This document shows positions 8,540 to 17,322 of a stretch of DNA of 64,000 nt, in pieces. How positions within the stretch are numbered: the stretch's first letter is position 1; each line of letters begins with the position of its first letter. The notes beneath the pieces were generated by a model. That model did no database searches and was not told where the DNA came from. It saw only the letters and a list, made by a program, of their open reading frames with translations. The stretch is from Amycolatopsis azurea DSM 43854 (GTDB taxonomy: Bacteria > Actinomycetota > Actinomycetes > Mycobacteriales > Pseudonocardiaceae): the NCBI RefSeq assembly GCF_001995215.1, contig NZ_MUXN01000020.1, positions 213,316-277,315 on the forward strand, in the 5' to 3' direction. The position numbers and the translations under genes are program-made.

Positions 8540-8561
8540 TCGCATTGACTACCCTGAACGC

Positions 8562-9515
8562 ATGCCTCGTGTAGCCGCGATCGACTGTGGGACCAACTCC
8601 ATCCGCCTGCTCGTCGCCGAGCTGACGCCCCGTCACGACGGGACGGTCGACCTGCGCGACCTGCACCGCGAGATGCGGATCGTCCGCCTCGGCCAGGGTG
8701 TGGACGCCACCGGCAAGCTGGCCCCCGAGGCGCTCGAGCGCACCCGCAAGGCGCTGGCCGACTACACGGTCGCCGCGCGCCGCAAGGGCGTGGAGAAGGT
8801 CCGCATGGTCGCGACGTCGGCGACCCGCGACGCGAGCAACCGTGACGAGTTCTTCGCCATGACGCGCGAGGTGCTCGGTACCGAGGCCGAAGTCATCAGC
8901 GGCGACGAAGAGGCGCGGCTGTCCTTCACCGGCGCCGTCGGCGAGCAAGACCCCGACGACGGTCCTTTCGTGGTGGTCGACGTCGGCGGCGGCTCGACCG
9001 AACTCGTGGTCGGGACCTGGGACGGCCGCCAGGCCGAGGTGATCGCGGCCAAGTCGGTCGACATCGGCTGTGTGCGGATCACCGAACGCGCACTGAAGTC
9101 CGACCCGCCGACCGACGGCGAGATCGCCGAAGCGCGCGAGCTGGCCGCCAAGGTGCTCACCGAGGCCTTCGACGTCGTGGACGTGTCCACCGCCAAGACG
9201 TGGATCGGTGTCGCCGGGACGGTCACGACCTTGACGGCCGTCGCACAGGGACTGTCGGAGTACGACTCCGAGCGAACCCACCTTTCGAAGCTTTCCCACG
9301 CCGACATCGACCGTGTCGCGCGGTCGCTGCTCACGGCCGACCACGTGACCCGTGCCGCGAACCCGGTGATCCACCCCGGCCGGGTCGACGTGATCGGCGG
9401 CGGCTCGGTGATCGTGCAGGTGCTGGCCGAACAGTTCGCCACGCGCGGTGGTCCCGACGAGCTGGTGATCTCCGAGCACGACATCCTCGACGGGATCGCG
9501 CTGTCACTGGCTTGA
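8562..9515 (+). CDS. ppx: Ppx/GppA-family exopolyphosphatase
   Basis: 317 residues, the short actinobacterial form without the C-terminal HD domain. The actin-like ATPase fold motifs are AAIDCGTNSIRLLVA at the N-terminus, VVVDVGGGSTELVVG in the phosphate-2 loop and IGVAGTVTTLTAVAQG. The enzyme removes terminal phosphate from polyphosphate or pppGpp. It starts 22 bp after the transglycosylase gene in the same direction and closes the eno block. Confidence 0.9.
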   Translation: MPRVAAIDCGTNSIRLLVAELTPRHDGTVDLRDLHREMRIVRLGQGVDATGKLAPEALERTRKALADYTVAARRKGVEKVRMVATSATRDASNRDEFFAMTREVLGTEAEVISGDEEARLSFTGAVGEQDPDDGPFVVVDVGGGSTELVVGTWDGRQAEVIAAKSVDIGCVRITERALKSDPPTDGEIAEARELAAKVLTEAFDVVDVSTAKTWIGVAGTVTTLTAVAQGLSEYDSERTHLSKLSHADIDRVARSLLTADHVTRAANPVIHPGRVDVIGGGSVIVQVLAEQFATRGGPDELVISEHDILDGIALSLA

Positions 9516-9772
9516 CAGCCCGGTTTTCTCTTGCGTGAAGCCATTTCTTTCGGTGATCAAGTGGTGACCTCCAGTCCGGATTAGACCATTCGGCGCAGCC
9601 TGGTTCCTACCAAGGTTGTGCTCTGACCGGGTGGTCCCGGATACCGTCACCCATTTGCAACACCAACGCACTGTGATCGCCTTCACCTGTCCCATAGCGT
9701 CGTCTCACCTTCTGGGCGGTGGGGCGCGACCAGCGCTCGCCGGACTATCCGACGACGAGAGTTGGAGGGGAC

Positions 9773-11392
9773 ATGCGGGCTTCACGCGGGTTCTGGGGAG
9801 CGACGGCGGTGGTGGCCACGGCGGCCCTGCTGCTGACGGCCTGTGGGGGTGGTGGATCCAAGGACGACAAGGGATCCGGCGCCGCTGACGCCAACGCGGC
9901 GGTCTCGGTCTACGGCACCGAGCCGGAGAACTCGCTGATTCCCGCCAACACCAACGAACTCGGTGGGTCCAAGGCGCTCAAGCCGGTCTTCTCGGCGCTG
10001 GTCGGCTACAAATCCGACACCGCCGAGCCGTACAACCTGATGGCCGAATCGATCACCACGACCGATTCGAAGGTCTTCGACATCAAGATCAAAAAGGGCT
10101 GGAAGTTCCACGACGGGACCGAGGTCAAGGCCAAGAACTTCGTCGACGCCTGGAACTACAGCGCGAACGGCAAGAACGGCATGCAGAACGCGTCGTTCTT
10201 CGAGCAGATCCAGGGCTACGACGAGATCAGCGCCAAGGAGCCCGCCGTCAAGGAGATGTCCGGGCTCAAGGTCGTGAACGACTACGAGTTCCAGGTCACC
10301 CTCAAGGGCCCGTTCTCGGTGTTCGCCACCAAGATCGGCTACCTCGCCTTCGCTCCACTGCCGGACAAGTTCTTCGCCGACCCGGAGGCGTTCGCCAAGG
10401 CCCCCATCGGAAACGGACCGCTGAAGTTCGTTTCGCGCACGCCCAACCAGAACATGAAGCTCACCCGCTTCGACGAGTACCAGGGCGAGGACAAGGTCAA
10501 GTTCAAGGACCTGGAAGTCCGCATCTACACCAGCCAGGAGACCGCGTACCAGGATCTGCTGAGCAACCGCCTCGACTTCATGGAGGCGCTCCCGCCCTCG
10601 GCCAAGGCAGGCGGTAAGTACAAGGCCGACCTCGGTCAGCGCCTGGTCGAAGGGAACCTGCTCGGCATCAGCGCGCTCGCGCTCCCGTACTACGTCCCGG
10701 GCTACAACAACCTCGACCTGCGCAAGGCGATCTCGCTGGCCATCGACCGCGAGCAGATCGTCAAGACCGTCATGAACGACACCTACGCGCCCGCCGACGG
10801 CTACGTGTCGCGCGGTATCGAGGGTTACCGGCCCGGTGTCTGCGGCGAGTTCTGCAAGTTCGATCCGGCCAAGGCCAAGGAGCTCTTCGCGAAGTCCGGC
10901 TTCACCGGCAAGCTGACCATCGCGTCGAACGCCGACGGTGGCCGCAAGGAGCCGCTGGTCGCGGCGTGCAACAGCATCAAGAACGCGCTCGGCGTCGAAT
11001 GCGACTTCGTGCCGGCGACCGACTTCGGGCAGTGGCGCAGCATCGTCAACAACCGCCAGCTGACCGGCATGGGCCGCTCCGACTGGTCTGCCGACTACCC
11101 GTCGATCGAGAACTACCTGAACCCGCGCTACAAGAGCACCGGTTCGTCGAACGACTCCACGTACAACAACCCGGCCGTCGACGCGCTGCTGACCCAGGCG
11201 GACCAGACCGCCGACAAGGCGGCCGCGATCAAGCTGTACCAGCAGGCCGAGGACCTGATCGCGAAGGATCTGCCGCAGATCCCCGTGTGGGAGGAGAAGG
11301 GCGTCGGCGGCAAGTCGAACCGCCTGAAGACCGCGAAGCTCGACTTCGGTCGTCTCGCGGACTACTCGTCCATCGAGGTCGCGGCGAAGTAA
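9773..11392 (+). CDS. ABC transporter peptide-type substrate-binding lipoprotein
   Basis: 539 residues from an ATG with GGAGGGG upstream. The lipoprotein signal ends in LLTACGGGG. The body is an SBP_bac_5 domain (Opp/DppA type), with KVFDIKIKKGWKFHDGTEV and RKAISLAIDREQIVKTVM as family hallmarks. Extracellular receptor of the importer encoded by the next four genes; the ligand is probably an oligopeptide or a similar molecule. A 257-bp leader separates it from ppx; no clear regulatory site was found there. Confidence 0.92.
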   Translation: MRASRGFWGATAVVATAALLLTACGGGGSKDDKGSGAADANAAVSVYGTEPENSLIPANTNELGGSKALKPVFSALVGYKSDTAEPYNLMAESITTTDSKVFDIKIKKGWKFHDGTEVKAKNFVDAWNYSANGKNGMQNASFFEQIQGYDEISAKEPAVKEMSGLKVVNDYEFQVTLKGPFSVFATKIGYLAFAPLPDKFFADPEAFAKAPIGNGPLKFVSRTPNQNMKLTRFDEYQGEDKVKFKDLEVRIYTSQETAYQDLLSNRLDFMEALPPSAKAGGKYKADLGQRLVEGNLLGISALALPYYVPGYNNLDLRKAISLAIDREQIVKTVMNDTYAPADGYVSRGIEGYRPGVCGEFCKFDPAKAKELFAKSGFTGKLTIASNADGGRKEPLVAACNSIKNALGVECDFVPATDFGQWRSIVNNRQLTGMGRSDWSADYPSIENYLNPRYKSTGSSNDSTYNNPAVDALLTQADQTADKAAAIKLYQQAEDLIAKDLPQIPVWEEKGVGGKSNRLKTAKLDFGRLADYSSIEVAAK

Positions 11393-11479
11393 TCGCGTGG
11401 TCGCGCAGGCCGGGAGCGCACCGCTCCCGGCCTGCCGGACCCACGGCTCCCACCACGCGATCCCCAGGACGGCACGCCC

Positions 11480-12406
11480 ATGCCCCAGTACATCCTTCGA
11501 CGCCTACTCCAACTCATCCCGGTCTTCTTCGGCACGACGTTCCTCATCTACGCCCTCGTGTGGGCGGTGCCCGGTGACCCGTTCGCCGGCAAATGCGGTC
11601 AGGTCGCCTGCCCGCCCGCCTACATCGAGATGATGACCGACAAGTTCAACCTCGACGATTCGATCTTCGTCCAGTACTTCAAGTACCTCGGCAACCTGTT
11701 CACCGGCGACTGGGGCGAGACCTTCAACGGCGTCTCGGTCGGCGAGCTGATCGGGAACGCCTATCCGGTGACCGTCCGGCTCGCGCTCATCGCGGTGGCC
11801 ATCGAAGCGATCATCGGCCTGTCCGCGGGCATCCTGACCGGCCTGCGCGGCAAGGGTTTCCTCGACAACCTCGTGCTGATGTCCACCACGTTCCTGATCT
11901 CGATCCCGGTGTTCGTCACCGCGATCGTGCTCCAGATCGTCCTCGGTTCGGAACTGGGGATCATCGACGCGAGCGTGTCCGAGGACGCCACGATCGGCGA
12001 ACTGATCGTGCCGGGGATCGCGCTCGGCAGTCTGTCCATGGCCTACATCGCCCGGCTGACCAGAACGAGCATCGCCGAGAACAGGCACGCCGACTACGTC
12101 CGCACGGCCGTCGCGAAAGGCCAGCCGCGCAGCCGGGTCGTCGGGGTGCACCTGCTCCGGAACTCGGTGATCCCGGTGCTGACCTTCATCGGCACCGACA
12201 TCGGCGCGCTCATGGGCGGGGCCATCGTCACCGAAGGCGTGTTCAACATCAACGGCATCGGCGGGCTCATCTTCCGCGGTATCCAGAACCGGGAGGGCGC
12301 CACCGTCACCGGCGTCGTCGTCCTGCTGGTGATGGTCTACCTGCTGGTGAGTCTCATCGTCGACCTGCTCTATGCCGTTCTCGACCCGAGGATCCGTTAT
12401 GACTGA
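11480..12406 (+). CDS. ABC transporter permease, DppB/OppB type
   Basis: 308 residues with about six membrane helices. The N-terminal MPQYILRRLLQLIPVFFG and the EAA loop near YVRTAVAKGQPRSRVVGVHLLRNS are characteristic of the first permease subunit of peptide importers. It pairs with the next permease to form the channel. It starts 87 bp after the binding-protein gene, and its last 8 bp overlap the next gene, indicating translational coupling. Confidence 0.92.
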   Translation: MPQYILRRLLQLIPVFFGTTFLIYALVWAVPGDPFAGKCGQVACPPAYIEMMTDKFNLDDSIFVQYFKYLGNLFTGDWGETFNGVSVGELIGNAYPVTVRLALIAVAIEAIIGLSAGILTGLRGKGFLDNLVLMSTTFLISIPVFVTAIVLQIVLGSELGIIDASVSEDATIGELIVPGIALGSLSMAYIARLTRTSIAENRHADYVRTAVAKGQPRSRVVGVHLLRNSVIPVLTFIGTDIGALMGGAIVTEGVFNINGIGGLIFRGIQNREGATVTGVVVLLVMVYLLVSLIVDLLYAVLDPRIRYD

Positions 12407-13352
12407 CCCCAACGTGGCCGGCGGCGTGTCCTCTGTGGACGTCGCGAGCGCCGGAGTCGCCGACGATTCCGCGGTGGCGCACAAACCGCGCAGCCTCGGC
12501 GGCGACGCCTGGCGGATGCTGCGCAAGCGGCCGTCGTTCATCATCTCCGCCGTCATCATCGCGCTCGTCGTGCTCATCGCGATCGCGCCCGACCTGTTCA
12601 GTTCCCGGCCCGCCGGGTTCAGCGATCTGCTCCACGCCAACGAAGGACCGTCCGCGGACGCCTGGTTCGGTTACGACAACCAGGGTTACGACGTCTACGC
12701 GCGGACCATCCACGGCGCGCGGGCGTCGCTGCTGGTTGGTGTCTTCGCGACGGTGCTGACGATCCTGATCGGCTCGGTGGTCGGGATCGTGGCCGGGTAC
12801 TACGGCCGTCTCGTCGACAGCCTGTTCTCGCGGGTGGGCGACATCTTCGCCGCGCTGCCGTTCGTGCTCGGCGCGATCGTCATCCTGACCACGTTCAACG
12901 CCCCCGGCTCGAATCCGGGCGCGGTCACGATCATCGTGCAGGTGGTCGTGTCGATCGCGGCGCTGAGCTGGCCGGTGGCGATGCGCATCATGCGGTCGGC
13001 GACCCTGGTGGCCAAACAGCTCGACTACGTCAAGGCCGCGCGCGGGCTCGGCGCGAGCACGCCGCGCATCGTGTTCCGGCACCTGCTGCCCAACACGGTC
13101 GCGCCGGTGCTGGTCTACGGGACCATCGCGCTCGGCGCGTTCATCGGCGCGGAGGCGACGCTGGCGTACCTCGGCGTCGGTGTGCGGCCACCGGTCGTCT
13201 CGTGGGGCGTGATGATCAGCGACGCGCGGGACTACTTTCGGGTGAACCCGCACATGCTGTTGTTCCCGGCCGGTTTCGTCACCATCACCGTGCTCGCGTT
13301 CGTCATGCTCGGTGACGGGATCCGCGACGCGCTCGACCCGAAGGCCCGGTGA
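12399..13352 (+). CDS. ABC transporter permease, DppC/OppC type
   Basis: 317 residues. The ATG is embedded in the stop region of the previous permease (8-bp overlap), and an earlier in-frame ATG lies inside that gene. The N-terminus carries the OppC-type leader before the first helix, the middle has several membrane helices, and the EAA loop is DYVKAARGLGASTPRIVFRHLLPN. It ends 6 bp before the first ATPase gene. Confidence 0.92.
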   Translation: MTDPNVAGGVSSVDVASAGVADDSAVAHKPRSLGGDAWRMLRKRPSFIISAVIIALVVLIAIAPDLFSSRPAGFSDLLHANEGPSADAWFGYDNQGYDVYARTIHGARASLLVGVFATVLTILIGSVVGIVAGYYGRLVDSLFSRVGDIFAALPFVLGAIVILTTFNAPGSNPGAVTIIVQVVVSIAALSWPVAMRIMRSATLVAKQLDYVKAARGLGASTPRIVFRHLLPNTVAPVLVYGTIALGAFIGAEATLAYLGVGVRPPVVSWGVMISDARDYFRVNPHMLLFPAGFVTITVLAFVMLGDGIRDALDPKAR

Positions 13353-13358
13353 TCGGCT

Positions 13359-14351
13359 GTGTCCGACGAAGTGCTGCTAGAGGTGGAAGACCTCCACGTC
13401 GAATTCCGCACGTCCGACGGCGTCGCGACGGTGCTCAACGGGGTCGACTATTCCGTGCACGCCGGGGAAACCCTTGCCGTGCTGGGAGAATCGGGTTCGG
13501 GCAAGAGCGTGACCGCGCAGACGGTGATGGGCATCCTGGACAGCCCGCCCGCCGTCGTCACCGGCGGGGCCGTCCGCTACCGCGGCGAGGATCTGCTCAC
13601 CGCCACCGAAGAACGGCGTCGTGAAGTGCGGGGCGGGGAGATCGCGATGATCTTCCAGGACGCTCTTTCCGCCTTGAACCCGGTCTTCACCGTGGGATTC
13701 CAGATCGAAGAACAACTGACCGTCCGGCTCGGCATGTCCAAAAAGGACGCTCGTAAGCGGGCGATCGAACTGCTCGACATCGTCCGCATCCCGGCCGCCG
13801 CCCGGCGGATCCGCGAGTACCCGCACCAGTTCTCGGGCGGGATGCGGCAGCGCGCGATGATCGCCATGTCGCTCGCGCTCGACCCGGATCTGCTGATCGC
13901 GGACGAGCCGACGACCGCGCTCGACGTCACCGTGCAGGCCCAGATCATGGACCTGCTGGCGGAGATCCAGGCCGAACGGCGGATGGGCCTGATCCTGATC
14001 ACGCACGACCTGGCGGTGGTCGCCGAGGTCGCCGACCGGATCGCGGTGATGTACGCGGGCCGGATCGTCGAACAGGCCGACGTCACCGAGTTGTTCCGCT
14101 CGCCGGGGCATCCCTACACCGAGGCGCTGATGGCCTCGCTGCCGCGGCTCGATCTCAAAGGACAGACGCTGGAGACCATCAAGGGCCTGCCGCCGAGCCT
14201 GCTGAACGTGCCGCCCGGCTGCCCGTTCCATCCACGCTGTCCCCGGGCGGAGAGCCGGTGCGAGACCGAACGGCCCGCCCTGCACACCCTCGGCTTCGGC
14301 CGGGTCAGCGCCTGCCACTTCGCCGACGAGGTGGTGAGCGGTCGTGTCTGA
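13359..14351 (+). CDS. ABC transporter ATP-binding protein, DppD/OppD type
   Basis: 330 residues. Walker A is GESGSGKS, the signature is FSGGMRQRAMIAMSLA, Walker B is LLIADEPTTALDV and the switch histidine is in LILITHDLAVV. The C-terminal oligopeptide-transporter extension (CPFHPRCPRAESRC) has the four-cysteine pattern seen in DppD/OppD. It starts at GTG and overlaps the next ATPase gene by 8 bp. Confidence 0.93.
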   Translation: MSDEVLLEVEDLHVEFRTSDGVATVLNGVDYSVHAGETLAVLGESGSGKSVTAQTVMGILDSPPAVVTGGAVRYRGEDLLTATEERRREVRGGEIAMIFQDALSALNPVFTVGFQIEEQLTVRLGMSKKDARKRAIELLDIVRIPAAARRIREYPHQFSGGMRQRAMIAMSLALDPDLLIADEPTTALDVTVQAQIMDLLAEIQAERRMGLILITHDLAVVAEVADRIAVMYAGRIVEQADVTELFRSPGHPYTEALMASLPRLDLKGQTLETIKGLPPSLLNVPPGCPFHPRCPRAESRCETERPALHTLGFGRVSACHFADEVVSGRV

Positions 14352-15342
14352 GCCCATTCTGCGGGTCGAGAACCTGGTGAAGTACTTCCCGGTGCGAGCC
14401 GGGATCCTGTTCAAGCGCACGATCGGCCACGTGAAGGCCGTCGACGGCGTCTCCTTCGATCTCATGCCGGGGGAAACCCTCGGCGTGGTGGGGGAATCCG
14501 GTTGCGGCAAGTCCACGCTGGCCCAGGTGCTGATGCGCCTGGAGGAACCCACGGGCGGGCTCGCGACCTTCGAGGGCCGTGACATCTTCGCCCTGCGGGG
14601 AGCCGAACTCAGGAAGCTGCGGCGCGAGATCCAGATCGTGCTGCAGGATCCGTACACCTCGCTGAACCCGCGGATGACGGTCGGCGACATCATCGGCGAA
14701 CCCTTCGAGATCCACACCGAGGTGGCGCCGAAGGGATCGCGGGCGGCGAAGGTGCGAGAGCTGCTCGACGTCGTCGGGCTGAACCCGGAGCACATCAACC
14801 GCTATCCGCACCAGTTCTCCGGCGGGCAGCGTCAGCGCATCGGGATCGCGCGGGCGCTGGCGCTGCGGCCGAAGGTCATCATCTGCGACGAGCCGGTTTC
14901 CGCGCTGGACGTCTCGATTCAGGCGCAGGTGATGAACCTGCTCGGCGAGCTGCAAAAGGAATTCGGCCTCTCCTACGTTTTCATCGCACACGACCTGTCC
15001 GTTGTCCGTCACCTTTCCACGCGTGTCGCGGTGATGTATCTCGGCAAGATCGTGGAAATGGGAACGGAAGAGGAGATCTACGAACGCCCGTCGCATCCGT
15101 ACACGCAGGCGCTGCTGTCCGCGGTTCCGGTCGCGGATCCGGCGCTGCGCGGGCAGCGGCAGGTGATCCGCCTGGAAGGCGACGTGCCCAGCCCGCTGGA
15201 TCCGCCGTCGGGCTGCCGGTTCCGCACCCGGTGCTGGAAGGCTCAGGACGTCTGCGCGGATCAGGAACCCGAATTGATCACGCGGTCCGGTGGCCATTTG
15301 TCCGCCTGTCATTTCGCGGAGGAGAAAACTGTCGTCCCCTGA
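14344..15342 (+). CDS. ABC transporter ATP-binding protein, DppF/OppF type
   Basis: 332 residues. Walker A is GESGCGKS, the signature FSGGQRQRIGIARALA, Walker B VIICDEPVSALDV and the switch YVFIAHDLSVV. The C-terminal cysteine-rich oligo/dipeptide extension (CRFRTRCWKAQDVC) is present. It begins at GTG inside the end of the preceding ATPase gene and completes a standard five-gene A-B-C-D-F importer. Confidence 0.93.
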   Translation: MSEPILRVENLVKYFPVRAGILFKRTIGHVKAVDGVSFDLMPGETLGVVGESGCGKSTLAQVLMRLEEPTGGLATFEGRDIFALRGAELRKLRREIQIVLQDPYTSLNPRMTVGDIIGEPFEIHTEVAPKGSRAAKVRELLDVVGLNPEHINRYPHQFSGGQRQRIGIARALALRPKVIICDEPVSALDVSIQAQVMNLLGELQKEFGLSYVFIAHDLSVVRHLSTRVAVMYLGKIVEMGTEEEIYERPSHPYTQALLSAVPVADPALRGQRQVIRLEGDVPSPLDPPSGCRFRTRCWKAQDVCADQEPELITRSGGHLSACHFAEEKTVVP

Positions 15343-15417
15343 CTTTAGTGGGGACTTCTTTGATAAGTGGAGAACGCTGACGTAGTTTTCATGAACCGTT
15401 TCTTCAGGAGGCAGGAA

Positions 15418-17136
15418 GTGAAAAGACCCAGATCTCTCGTGATCGCGCTCGCGGTACCGCTGTTCGGTGCGATCGTCGCTACTCCGGTCGCGTCCGCGCA
15501 GCCGGCGCTTTCCGGCGCCGCAACCGAATTCTCCGTCCTGGCGCGTGACGGGCAGAGCGTCGCGTCGGTGGAACGGGCGATCCGCGCCGCCGGTGGCACC
15601 GTCGTGACCAGCAACGCCGCGGTCGGCCTGATCACCGCGACCGCGCCCGCCAACGGTTTCGCCGAACGGGTCTCCGCCGACCGCTCGGTTTTCGGCGCGG
15701 CCAAAGCGAAGCCGATCGGCACCGCGCCGAAGGACGGCAAGGCGAAGGTCAAGCCGAACGTCGTCGAGAAGGAGAGCCGGGGCGCCAAGTCGGCGAAGAA
15801 ACCGGCGCAGCCGCAGTCCGTCGGCATGGACCCGCTCGACGATCAGCTCTGGGGCCTCAAGTCGGTCCGCTCGGACCTCTCGCGCACCGAGCAGCCCGGT
15901 GACAAGCGGGTGAAGGTCGGCATCATCGACACCGGTGTCGACGCGAGCCACCCCGACATCGCGCCGAACTTCGACCGCGCGGCGTCGCGGAACTTCACGA
16001 AGGACATCGTCGCCGACGTCAACGGTGCCGTCGTCGACGGCCCGTGTGAATACCGCGGCTGTGTCGACCCGGTGGACCACGACGACAACGGGCACGGCAC
16101 GCACGTCGCCGGCACCATCGGCGCCGCCGCGAACGGTTTCGGTGTCTCGGGCGTCGCGCCGAACGTGACGCTGGTGAACATCCGCGCCGGGCAGGACTCG
16201 GGCTTCTTCTTCCTGCAGCCGACCGTGGACGCGATCACCTACGCCGGCGACGCCGGTGTGGACGTCGTCAACATGTCCTTCTTCACGGACCCGTGGCTGT
16301 ACAACTGTGCCGCGAACCCCGCGGACACCCCGGCGCAGCAGGCGGAGCAGCGCACCATCATCGAGGCGACGACCCGCGCGCTGAACTACGCGCACCGCAA
16401 GGGCGTCACCCAGGTCGTCTCGCTGGGCAACCAGCACAGCGACCTCGCCGCCCCGCAGCCGGACGCATCGAGCCCGGGCTACCCGTCGAACAGCACGCAC
16501 CCGCGGCAGATCGACAACAGCTGCCTTTCGCTGCCCATCGAGGGCCCGCACACGATCGGCGTCTCGTCCTTCGGTCCTTCGCAGGCGAAGGCGGACTACT
16601 CGAACTACGGCGTCGAGCAGATCTCGGTCTCCGCGCCTGGTGGGTACTTCCGTGACTACTTCGGCACGCCGTGGTACCGCACGGTCGAGAACCAGATCCT
16701 CTCGACGTACCCGCGCAACGTCGGCGTCGCGGAAGGCAACATCGACGCGGCCGGGAACATCACTCCCGCCGGTGTCACCGCCGGGGTCCAGAAGGCGACC
16801 GCCGCCGACGGCCGCGTCGGCTACTACCAGTGGCTGCAGGGGACGTCGATGGCGTCGCCGCACGCGACCGGTGTCGCGGCGCTCATCGTTTCGCAGTACG
16901 GCAAGGGTTCGCGTGACTTCGGGATGGACCCGGACGCGGTGCAGCGGGTGCTGGAGGGCACGGCTTCGGACATCGCCTGCCCGGTGCCGCGGACCGTCGA
17001 CTACCTGAAGGAAGGCCGGGACGCGTCGTTCACCGCGACCTGCACCGGTGACGCTTCGTTCAACGGCTTCTACGGCCACGGTGCCGTCGACGCCTGGTCG
17101 GCCGTCACTCGCGGTTCCCAGTACCTGCGAGGCTGA
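15418..17136 (+). CDS. Secreted subtilisin-like serine protease (S8 family)
   Basis: 572 residues starting at a GTG with a perfect AGGAGG six bases upstream. Earlier in-frame ATGs lack such a site. The signal peptide (KRPRSLVIALAVPLFGAI...ATPVASA) is followed by a propeptide of about 100 residues and a lysine-rich stretch. The catalytic triad is visible: Asp in VGIIDTGVDASHPD, His in NGHGTHVAGTIG and Ser in GTSMASPHATGVAAL. The product is expected to be an extracellular, autoprocessed endopeptidase. A strong hairpin terminator follows. Confidence 0.93.
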   Translation: MKRPRSLVIALAVPLFGAIVATPVASAQPALSGAATEFSVLARDGQSVASVERAIRAAGGTVVTSNAAVGLITATAPANGFAERVSADRSVFGAAKAKPIGTAPKDGKAKVKPNVVEKESRGAKSAKKPAQPQSVGMDPLDDQLWGLKSVRSDLSRTEQPGDKRVKVGIIDTGVDASHPDIAPNFDRAASRNFTKDIVADVNGAVVDGPCEYRGCVDPVDHDDNGHGTHVAGTIGAAANGFGVSGVAPNVTLVNIRAGQDSGFFFLQPTVDAITYAGDAGVDVVNMSFFTDPWLYNCAANPADTPAQQAEQRTIIEATTRALNYAHRKGVTQVVSLGNQHSDLAAPQPDASSPGYPSNSTHPRQIDNSCLSLPIEGPHTIGVSSFGPSQAKADYSNYGVEQISVSAPGGYFRDYFGTPWYRTVENQILSTYPRNVGVAEGNIDAAGNITPAGVTAGVQKATAADGRVGYYQWLQGTSMASPHATGVAALIVSQYGKGSRDFGMDPDAVQRVLEGTASDIACPVPRTVDYLKEGRDASFTATCTGDASFNGFYGHGAVDAWSAVTRGSQYLRG

Positions 17137-17151
17137 CCCGCGCATCGGATA

Positions 17152-17184
17152 GAATCCGCGCCACCTGATGGGTGGCGCGGATTC
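17152..17184 (+). terminator. Hairpin terminator after the subtilase gene
   Basis: A perfect 14-bp stem (GAATCCGCGCCACC and its complement) encloses a 5-nt loop, 16 bp after the stop codon; a short T-containing tail follows. The next gene begins about 140 bp further on. Confidence 0.8.
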
Positions 17185-17322
17185 GTCGTTTCCAGGCCGA
17201 CTCCCGGTCGATCGAGCCTGTACTTTACTGTAACGTCACCCGTTCGGGGGACGATGCGAAGACTGTTCGGGGGTATTGGTTGCCTTCCCGACCACAGGGC
17301 TGACCTTTCTACCGGGGGTTTC

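Noticed and set aside
14305..17145. 946-codon open frame on the minus strand
   Set aside because: It is antisense to the ABC ATPase and subtilase genes, which have clear motifs; long open antisense frames are expected at this GC bias. Its composition (Arg, Asp, His-rich) is typical of shadow frames.
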